Shown one piece after another: positions 1-5,941 of a DNA stretch of 6,905 nt. Origin of the DNA: Planctomycetota bacterium (GTDB taxonomy: Bacteria > Planctomycetota > Planctomycetia > Gemmatales > Gemmataceae); the NCBI GenBank assembly GCA_018970845.1, contig JAGWVO010000195.1, forward strand, positions 1 to 6,905. The letters run 5' to 3'. The notes below the pieces were generated by a model. The model was not told the DNA's origin. It saw nothing but the letters and a program-made list of their open reading frames with translations, and did not search any database. How positions within the stretch are numbered: the first letter of the stretch is position 1; each line of letters begins with the position of its first letter. Position numbers and translations under genes: made by a program.

Positions 1-1
1 G

Positions 2-718
2 GCGGCATCGCAGGCCATTGTCCAGGCGACCATCGCCAAGCTCAGGCAGGAGCGGATGCGCCCGTTGATTCCCAGCCTGGTGTTCCAGGGCAACAGCGGC
101 GCGAACGGAAACTCCGCCCCCCTCATTGGAGGCATGGCGGCCGGCGGAACGCTGGGCGACATCCAGTACGGTTCGCGCTTTGATCTCAACGCCGTGGCGC
201 TGTGGGAACTCAAGAACATGGGTGCCGGCAACCGGGCCCTCATCCGCGAAAGGGAAGGGCAAAGGCTCCAGGCCAACATCGAGTTGTTCAACACCCAGGA
301 CAAGGTGGCCGCCGAGGTCGCTCAGGCCCATGCCCAGCTACGCTCGGCCAAGAACAGGGTGGCGCTTGCCGACACCGGCCTTCGCGAGGCGCTCATCAAC
401 TATGAGGGGAACCTCAAGGGCATGGAGCAGACCACACGGTTTGGCGACCTGCTGGTTCTCGTGAACCGGCCCCAGGAGGTCGTGGCGTCGTTGCAGCAAT
501 TGGACAACGCCTACCGGGCCTATTTCCTTGCCGTCCAGGACTACAACCGTTCCCAGTTCCGCCTCTTCCGGGCCATGGGATATCCGGCGGAGGTTCTCGC
601 CTGCCGCAACCTGATCGACACGCCTGAGGAGGTTGACACCACCAGGCCGTTCGACCTGCCCCCCGTCACCGCGATCCCGTGCGCCAACGCTTTCTGCCAG
701 CCTCCGGGCAAGCGCTGA
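2..718 (+). CDS. TolC-like outer-membrane efflux factor, 5' partial
   Basis: This is the C-terminal 238 residues of an outer-membrane factor of a tripartite efflux pump. The frame is open to the left edge, so the ATG at 56 is internal and not the start. Family proteins are about 400-500 residues, so roughly the first half is missing. The visible part fits the second OEP/TolC repeat: a Gly/Asn-rich segment that would be the beta-barrel region (LVFQGNSGANGN to IQYGSRFDLN), then long Ala/Gln/Arg-rich helices (ALIREREGQRL, AEVAQAHAQLRSAKNRV, VVASLQQLDNAYRAYFLAVQD) that would build the periplasmic coiled-coil tunnel, ending with FRLFRAMGYP, which resembles the end of the family domain. A 40-residue tail follows with three cysteines and many prolines, which is not typical. 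The RND permease starts 61 bases downstream on the same strand, which supports the assignment. Family is confident; substrate unknown. Confidence 0.88.
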   Translation, partial: AASQAIVQATIAKLRQERMRPLIPSLVFQGNSGANGNSAPLIGGMAAGGTLGDIQYGSRFDLNAVALWELKNMGAGNRALIREREGQRLQANIELFNTQDKVAAEVAQAHAQLRSAKNRVALADTGLREALINYEGNLKGMEQTTRFGDLLVLVNRPQEVVASLQQLDNAYRAYFLAVQDYNRSQFRLFRAMGYPAEVLACRNLIDTPEEVDTTRPFDLPPVTAIPCANAFCQPPGKR

Positions 719-779
719 TCCTGCATTGATGGTATAAAAGCATCCATAAGCTCTTACAGGAAATCCGGCAGGCAGGCGA
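719..779 (+). promoter_or_regulatory. AT-rich 61-bp gap between efflux genes, possible weak promoter or hairpin
   Basis: This is the only sizeable gap inside the efflux operon and it is clearly richer in A and T than the flanking genes. It contains TATAAA at 733-738, which looks like a -10 box, but I see no convincing -35 box 16-18 bases upstream. TAAAAGC (735-741) and GCTCTTA (750-756) can pair with one A-C mismatch around an 8-base loop. Directly before the permease ATG there is only AGGCAGG (770-776), a weak ribosome binding site 3 bases from the start. The gap could hold an internal promoter, an RNA processing site, or nothing functional. Confidence 0.25.
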
Positions 780-3700
780 ATGAATCCGATTGTCTTCGCG
801 ATGCGCCACCCCATCACCATGATGATGCTGGTGGTGGCGCTCATCGGCGGCGGGTCGCTGGCGCTGGCCAAGATGCGCGTCGACATCTTCCCGCCCCTGA
901 ATTCACCCCGGATCTATGTGTTCCTCAACTATGGCGGCATGAGCCCGCAGCAGGTCGAGGGACTGGTGGTCAACCAGTTCGAGCTGAACTTCCAGTATGT
1001 CGACGGAGTCTCGGCCGTCGACTCGACCTCGATCCAGCAGGTGGCCCTGATCAAGCTGTCGTTTTTCCCGGGAACCGACATGGGGTTGGCCATGAGCCAG
1101 GTGTCGGCGTGCGCCGGACGGGCCATGTCGTTCATGCCGCCGGGCACCCTTCCCCCGCTCATCATCCGGATGGACGCCGGCAGCGTTCCGGTGGGCTACC
1201 TGGTGCTGAAGAGCAAGACGACCCCGCTGGGCCTGGTGGCCGACCTCGCCCAGAACTATGTGAGGCCCCTGCTGCAAAAGAATGTCCCGGGGACGATCGG
1301 AACCCCGCCCTTCGGTCCCAACGCCCGGTCGATCCTCGTGCAGGTGAACCCCGACAAGCTGCGCAATTACAACCTTTCCCCGCAGGATGTCGTCAAGGCA
1401 ATCCAGAAGGGAAATGTCGTGATTCCCGCGGGCAACATCTACCTGCAGGAACGGATGCCTCTCGTGCCGACCAACGCCATGGTCGGCAAGATCGCCGAGA
1501 TCGGATCAATACCTCTGAGGCTCGGCGAGAACGTGTATGTGCGCGATGTCGCGACCATCGCCGACAGCACCGATGTCAACTACGGCCACGCGCTGGTGAA
1601 CGGCAAGAAGTCGGTCTTCCTGCCCGTGATCAAGAAGGACACGGCCTCGACCTTGACCGTGGTCGCGGAAATCCACGCCTCCATGCCCGCGTTCCGCTCC
1701 GTGCTTCCCGAGGATGTCGAGATCGACTTCGAGTTCGACGAGTCGCCCACGGTGGTGACGGCGATCAAGAGCGTGGGCACCGAGGGCCTCATCGGCGCCG
1801 GACTCACGGGCCTGATGATCATGCTCTTCCTGGGCGACTGGCGCAGCGTCGTGGTGGTGGTTTGCAACATCCCGCTGGCGCTCATGGGCTCGCTGTTCGG
1901 CCTCTACGCGACCGGCAACAGCATCAACATCATGTCGCTGGGCGGCCTGGCGCTGGCCATCGGCATCCTGGTCGACGAGGCGACCGTGGAGGTGGAGAAC
2001 ATCCACGCCCAACTGTCCAAGGGAACGATGAGCCTTCCCCGGGCGGTCCGCCATGGCAACGAGATCACGGCGGTGGCCCGCCTGCTGGCCCTGGCCTGCA
2101 TCCTGTCGGTGTTCATTCCGGCATTCATCATGGACGACCCCCTCAGGTCGCTGTTCATGCCGCTGGCCCTGGGAGTCGGCTTCGCGATGATCTCCTCCTA
2201 CCTGCTGTCGAGCACATTCGTCCCCGTGATGGCCGTGTGGCTTCTCAAGCCCCACCACGCCGGGCACGCCCCGGCCCGGGAACCGTTCTTCGAACGGGTG
2301 GTGGTGGCGGCCTACGAGCGGTTCGCGGGCTGGATCGTGGCCCTGAGATGGATCGTGGTGCCGGCCTACCTGGGCGGGGTGGCGGTGGCCCTGACGCTCC
2401 TGGCAAGCCGGCTTGGGACCGAGCTTTTCCCGCGCATCGACTCGGGCCAGTTCGTGCTGCGGTTCAGGCCGCCCCCGGGCACCAATTTTGAAATCACGCG
2501 AATGATGGGCCAGAGGGTGCTCGGCATCATCGAGAGGGAGTGCGGCAAGGACGCCATCGACATCAGCATCGGCTTCGCCGGCCAGATCGCGCCGAACTTC
2601 GGGCTCAACAACATCATCCTCCTCATGCGCGGGCCCGACGACGGAATGCTCCGCGTGGCGCTCCGCGAGGGATCCGGAGTGGCACTCGATTCGCTGCGCG
2701 AGAGGCTCAGGAAGGTCCTCCCCGAGGAGATAGCCCCCTGGCTGGCCGGCGAGTTCGAGCGCGTCGGCGTGGACCGGCCCACGGCCCAGGCGCGGGCGAG
2801 GAACATCTCCTTCGGCTTCGAGCCCGGCGACATGGTCTCGAATGTGATGAGCTTCGGATCGCCGACGCCGCTTGAAATCGTCGTCTACGGGCCTCGCCTT
2901 CCCGAGGTGCGGGCCCACGCCGAAAAAATCCAGCGCGAGATGGCCGGCATCGACTGCCTGAGGGATGTCCAGTTCCGCCAGTCGCTTGACTACCCGACCG
3001 TGGATGTCGACATCGACAGGGAAAAAGCGGGCCTCAGCGGGATGAGCGCGCAGGACATCAGCGACTCGGTGCTCGTGGCGACGAACTCGAGCCGCTATGT
3101 GGCCCTCAATTTCTGGCAGGACACCGCGACGGGTTTCGATTACCAGGTGGAGGTGCTCGTTCCGACCCAGCGGATGACATCCGCCCGCGAGGTCGAGACC
3201 ATTCCACTGAGCCAGGTGAACAACTTCACCAACCTCATGCTGCGAGATGTGGCGGATGTTCGCGGCGGTGTCACCCCCGGCCAGATCGACCGGTTCTCCT
3301 CCCAGAGGTTCATCAGCGTCACGGCCAACATCGAGGGAACCGACCTCGGAACGGCCTCGAGGCTGGTGGACAAGGCGATCGCCCGGGCCGGCCGGCCTCC
3401 CAAGGGCGTCAACATCGTCGGCCGGGGCCAGACGGGAACCATGCTCGAAATGTTCCAGGCACTGGGGATCGGCCTGGCGATCGCCGTGGCTGTGATTTTG
3501 GTCCTGCTGACAGCCTACTTCCAGTCGCCCAGGCTGGCGCTTGTTTCCATCGGCGCGGTGCCAGGCGTGGTGACGGGCGTGGCCGCGGCGCTGGTCCTCA
3601 CCCGAACCACTCTCAACATCGAGTCGTTCATGGGATCGATCATGTGCATCGGCGTTTCGGTTTCCAACTCGGTGATGATGATCACCTTCATGAACGACCG

Positions 3701-4052
3701 CTGGCGCGAGGGAATGCCCACCAGCCAGGCGGCGGTGGTTGGCGCGGCGGGCAGGCTTCGTCCGATCATCATGACCGCCTGCGCGATGACCACCGGCATG
3801 CTTCCCATGGCCCTGGCCTTGGAGGAGGGGTCGCAAATGCAGGCGCCCCTCGGCCGCGCCGTGATTGGCGGCCTGGTCTGCTCCACCCTTTGCACCCTGC
3901 TCGTGCTGCCGGCGCTCTTCCGGCTGTTGATCGGCCCGGGCAAGCCGGCGACCGTTTCCATCGACCCCGACGATCCGGAAAGCCCGGCATTCGACGGCAA
4001 CCATGCCCACGGCGAGACAGCGGCCCACCCTACCGCGGAGACCCACCCATGA
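780..4052 (+). CDS. RND-family efflux permease, inner-membrane pump subunit
   Basis: A complete 1090-residue proton-driven RND permease (AcrB/MexB superfamily; usual length 1020-1060). The start at 780 gives the family-typical opening MNPIVFAMRHP. Predicted membrane helices: TM1 about 11-30, TM2 337-351, TM3 357-377, TM4 385-407, TM5 and TM6 about 430-488, TM7 about 522-543, TM8 888-914, TM9 919-941, TM10 946-970, TM11 995-1012, TM12 1027-1047. Large periplasmic loops lie between TM1-TM2 and TM7-TM8. TM4 carries GILVDEATVEVEN, where AcrB has an Asp-Asp pair; here it is D399-E400. In TM10 the position of the AcrB relay lysine is serine (S962 in GVSVSNS). The PPGTLPP and PVGYLVL stretch resembles uncharacterised HAE-1-like permeases more than CzcA/CusA metal pumps. 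A His-containing TM6-TM7 linker (H492, H493, H496) and a 40-residue acidic, His-containing C-terminal tail are extras. It follows the TolC-like gene by 61 bases and overlaps the adaptor by 4. Family certain; substrate unknown. Confidence 0.96.
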   Translation: MNPIVFAMRHPITMMMLVVALIGGGSLALAKMRVDIFPPLNSPRIYVFLNYGGMSPQQVEGLVVNQFELNFQYVDGVSAVDSTSIQQVALIKLSFFPGTDMGLAMSQVSACAGRAMSFMPPGTLPPLIIRMDAGSVPVGYLVLKSKTTPLGLVADLAQNYVRPLLQKNVPGTIGTPPFGPNARSILVQVNPDKLRNYNLSPQDVVKAIQKGNVVIPAGNIYLQERMPLVPTNAMVGKIAEIGSIPLRLGENVYVRDVATIADSTDVNYGHALVNGKKSVFLPVIKKDTASTLTVVAEIHASMPAFRSVLPEDVEIDFEFDESPTVVTAIKSVGTEGLIGAGLTGLMIMLFLGDWRSVVVVVCNIPLALMGSLFGLYATGNSINIMSLGGLALAIGILVDEATVEVENIHAQLSKGTMSLPRAVRHGNEITAVARLLALACILSVFIPAFIMDDPLRSLFMPLALGVGFAMISSYLLSSTFVPVMAVWLLKPHHAGHAPAREPFFERVVVAAYERFAGWIVALRWIVVPAYLGGVAVALTLLASRLGTELFPRIDSGQFVLRFRPPPGTNFEITRMMGQRVLGIIERECGKDAIDISIGFAGQIAPNFGLNNIILLMRGPDDGMLRVALREGSGVALDSLRERLRKVLPEEIAPWLAGEFERVGVDRPTAQARARNISFGFEPGDMVSNVMSFGSPTPLEIVVYGPRLPEVRAHAEKIQREMAGIDCLRDVQFRQSLDYPTVDVDIDREKAGLSGMSAQDISDSVLVATNSSRYVALNFWQDTATGFDYQVEVLVPTQRMTSAREVETIPLSQVNNFTNLMLRDVADVRGGVTPGQIDRFSSQRFISVTANIEGTDLGTASRLVDKAIARAGRPPKGVNIVGRGQTGTMLEMFQALGIGLAIAVAVILVLLTAYFQSPRLALVSIGAVPGVVTGVAAALVLTRTTLNIESFMGSIMCIGVSVSNSVMMITFMNDRWREGMPTSQAAVVGAAGRLRPIIMTACAMTTGMLPMALALEEGSQMQAPLGRAVIGGLVCSTLCTLLVLPALFRLLIGPGKPATVSIDPDDPESPAFDGNHAHGETAAHPTAETHP
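4037..4040 (+). promoter_or_regulatory. Ribosome binding site of the adaptor gene
   Basis: GGAG lies inside the last codons of the permease, 8 bases before the adaptor ATG at 4049. The spacing is ideal for a Shine-Dalgarno site, and together with the ATGA stop/start overlap (4049-4052) it fixes the adaptor start and implies coupled translation. Confidence 0.7.
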
Positions 4053-5419
4053 CCAACCGAGCCATGGCGATCGTGGCGATTTCAGCGCTCGCCTGCGGAT
4101 GCTCGACGCCCTCCGCGCCCGCGACCCCATCACCGAGCAAACCCGCCGTGACGCTGGTGAACCCGGAAAAACGCGACATCAGCCGGGTTGTCGGCCAACC
4201 GGGATTCGTCGAGGCCTACGAGCGCGCCGCGCTTTACGCCAAGGTGAGCGGCTACATCGAGAAATGGAATGTCGACATCGGAGACATCGTGAGGAAGGAC
4301 CAGGTGCTCGCGACCATCTTCGTTCCCGAACTCGTCGAGGAACACCGGGTGAAGCAGGCCCGCGTGGACCTCGACACCGTGCTCGTGGAACAGGCCAAGA
4401 AGGTCGCCGAAAGCGCCGACGGAACCCTCAAGGCCGCGATTGCCAAGGTGTCCCAGGCCAAGGCCGATGTCGGGCGCTTCACCGCCGAGGTGGAACGCTG
4501 GCAGTCGGAGGTGAAGCGCCTGACGGGCCTCGTGCAGCAGAATGTCGTCGACAAGCAGGTGCTGGGGGAATCGACGCGGCAACTCAAGTCGAACGAATCG
4601 GCGCGAGACGCCGCCGTTTCCGCCGTCGCCGTCGCCGAGGCCCAGCGGCTCGCCAGCGACGCCGACCTGGCCAAGGCCAAGGTGGACATCCAGGCGGCGG
4701 AAACCCGCGTGGTCGTGTCTAAGGCCGAGGAAAGAAGGCTCGCAGCCTTGGTGGGCTACCTCAAGCTCACGGCGCCGTTCGACGGCATCATCACCATCCG
4801 CAACGCCAACACCGGAGACTATGTCGCCGCCTCCTCGGGCGACCAATCCGCGCCCACCAATTCGCCAGCCCAATCCTCCACCCGGGCCGCTCCCATTTAT
4901 GTGGTCGACAGGCTGGACAAGGTAAGGGTGTTCGTCGATGTCCCCGAGACCGACACCCGCTTCGTGTCGGTTGGCACCCCGGGCGCCGTGCGCTTCGAAT
5001 CTCTGGCCAACCTTCGGGTGGATGCCAAGGTGGCCCGGACATCCTGGGCGCTCAATGTCCGCAGTCGAACCCTCAGGGCCGAGATCGACCTGCCCAACGA
5101 GGGCGCGAGGTTTCTTCCCGGGATGTATGTCTACGGGTATGTCGACATCAGGCGGAAGGGCGTGATGGCGGTGCCGGCCAGGGCCATCGCCAAGCGCGGC
5201 GACGCCTTCGTCATTTTCCTCCACAAGGAAGGAAAGGCCGTCCAGGCCGAGGCCAAGCTTGGAGCCAGCGATGGCGACTGGACCGAGGTGATCGCGCTCG
5301 AAGTCGGCAAGCAGGCCATGGAGCCTTCGCGAGAGATGGAAGTGATCATCGGCAACACCGATGAACTGGGCGACGGTATTGAAGTTGAGCTGGAAAAGAG
5401 CCGCGCGGCCGGCCAGTAG
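4049..5419 (+). CDS. RND efflux periplasmic adaptor (HlyD/MFP family), probable lipoprotein
   Basis: A 456-residue membrane fusion protein that would link the permease to the outer-membrane factor. The start is set by the ATGA overlap and the GGAG upstream; the frame is open further upstream but only inside the permease. N-terminus: a short positive region with Arg4, a hydrophobic stretch, then Cys16 and Cys18 (ALACGCS). Neither gives a textbook lipobox, but ALA-C16 is close, so lipid anchoring is likely but not proven. A Pro/Ser/Thr linker follows (19-33). First lipoyl half about 57-92 (AKVSGYIEKWNVDIGDIV), alpha-helical hairpin about 93-235 (rich in Ala, Lys, Glu, Val), second lipoyl half about 238-260 (LTAPFDGIIT, NTGDYV), a Ser/Pro/Thr-rich insert 261-281, beta-barrel about 283-366 (IYVVDRLDKVRVFVDVPE, LPGMYVYGYVDI), and membrane-proximal domain about 370-450 (AVPARAIAKRGD). 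Length is slightly above the usual 350-420. Family assignment is firm; substrate unknown. Confidence 0.95.
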   Translation: MTNRAMAIVAISALACGCSTPSAPATPSPSKPAVTLVNPEKRDISRVVGQPGFVEAYERAALYAKVSGYIEKWNVDIGDIVRKDQVLATIFVPELVEEHRVKQARVDLDTVLVEQAKKVAESADGTLKAAIAKVSQAKADVGRFTAEVERWQSEVKRLTGLVQQNVVDKQVLGESTRQLKSNESARDAAVSAVAVAEAQRLASDADLAKAKVDIQAAETRVVVSKAEERRLAALVGYLKLTAPFDGIITIRNANTGDYVAASSGDQSAPTNSPAQSSTRAAPIYVVDRLDKVRVFVDVPETDTRFVSVGTPGAVRFESLANLRVDAKVARTSWALNVRSRTLRAEIDLPNEGARFLPGMYVYGYVDIRRKGVMAVPARAIAKRGDAFVIFLHKEGKAVQAEAKLGASDGDWTEVIALEVGKQAMEPSREMEVIIGNTDELGDGIEVELEKSRAAGQ

Positions 5420-5445
5420 GCGAACGCAAGCCTCACCGGCCGGCC
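5407..5445. terminator. GGCCGGCC inverted repeat at the convergent gene junction, possible two-way terminator
   Basis: Two copies of the palindrome GGCCGGCC, at 5407-5414 and 5438-5445, flank the 13-base gap between the stop codons of the two converging operons. Allowing one mismatch, the pairing extends to 11 positions (5407-5417 with 5435-5445) around a 17-base loop. The left arm lies in the last codons of the adaptor, the right arm in the last codons of the lipoprotein. No T-run follows on the plus strand; on the minus strand a short T4 (complement of 5394-5397) comes about 10 bases after the stem. A structure that stalls converging transcription is plausible, but this is not a canonical intrinsic terminator. 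Confidence 0.35.
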
Positions 5446-5915
5446 TTGAGTTCCAAGGCTATCTCGCCTCCGTTTTCAGGAACAGTCACGGCAAGGGGCG
5501 TGTAACGCGCATTCCCATAGGCGGGCGGTATGGGCTGCTTCTCTCGTTTTCTGGTGGGCGTTCCCGGCAGGCCAATCGCCGGGGCCGGTTGTTCCCCCTC
5601 GACAGGAACCTTGAGTTCGGCATCCACCGGGAACATCGGTTCAACCACCACGACCTTGTAACGGCCCGGACAAGTTCCCATGCAGTCAACCAGCGAACCG
5701 CCCTTGGTGGCGATGAGGGAGTAATCTCCCGTGGCGGTGGTGGTCGCCCCCGCGCCGCTTCCCGGCGTACCCGGTTCTGGAATGAACTGGATCGTCTTGT
5801 GGGCCAGGGGCACGCCGTTGAGAGTCAACTTGCCGGAAACTGGCACTAGCTTCGGGCCTTTCGCCGAGCAACCGGCAAGTAGGGCCACCAAGGCGGCAAT
5901 GGCAAGTTTCAGCAT
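5433..5915 (-). CDS. Small lipoprotein with carboxypeptidase-regulatory-like fold
   Basis: A 160-residue predicted lipoprotein. I chose the ATG at 5915 because it gives a textbook lipoprotein signal (Lys3, hydrophobic core, lipobox LLAGC with Cys16); the frame runs open to about 6230 but that part overlaps the upstream gene and looks random. After the signal comes VPVSGKLTLNGVPLAHKTIQ (25-44), the pattern of CarboxypepD_reg/transthyretin-like beta-sandwich domains, then ATGDYSLIA, GRYKVVVV (85-91) and a C-terminal part with IPPAYGNARYTPLAVTV (129-145). This layout matches the many planctomycete lipoproteins encoded next to DUF1559 genes; their role is not established. Cys78 and Cys82 (CMGTC) could form a disulfide. 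It starts 26 bases after the DUF1559 stop codon, so the two are probably one transcript. The ribosome binding site is weak (TTGGGCG just upstream). Anchoring in a membrane facing the periplasm is inferred. Confidence 0.88.
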   Translation of the reverse strand: MLKLAIAALVALLAGCSAKGPKLVPVSGKLTLNGVPLAHKTIQFIPEPGTPGSGAGATTTATGDYSLIATKGGSLVDCMGTCPGRYKVVVVEPMFPVDAELKVPVEGEQPAPAIGLPGTPTRKREKQPIPPAYGNARYTPLAVTVPENGGEIALELKAGR

Positions 5916-5941
5916 CGTGTCGCCCAAGCCTGGCCGATGGT

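Noticed and set aside
733..738. TATAAA as a definite promoter -10 box
   Set aside because: No matching -35 element at suitable spacing, and the gene probably belongs to the upstream operon; kept only as a weak possibility.
1109..2491. 460-residue plus-strand frame inside the permease
   Set aside because: Composition is Arg/Pro/Gly/His-rich with no recognisable motif; it is the out-of-frame reading of the permease.
3644..4048. Upstream extension of the adaptor reading frame
   Set aside because: It overlaps the permease TM10-TM12 coding region and reads as low-complexity Arg/Gly/Pro; the ATG at 4049 has a GGAG at ideal spacing and gives a signal sequence.
1506..4133. 875-residue open frame on the minus strand across the permease
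   Set aside because: Antisense shadow of a high-GC gene: rich in His, Arg, Gly and Ala with no membrane or domain pattern, while the plus frame is a clear RND permease.
4615..4639. GCCGTC triplet repeat
   Set aside because: It encodes the Ala-Val pattern of the adaptor's helical hairpin (SAVAVAEA); short and explained by the protein.
2..5419. Assignment as a heavy-metal (Czc/Cus) pump
   Set aside because: The permease lacks the VDGA-type TM4 motif of CzcA, and histidines are few and cytoplasmic; the evidence is not enough to name a substrate.
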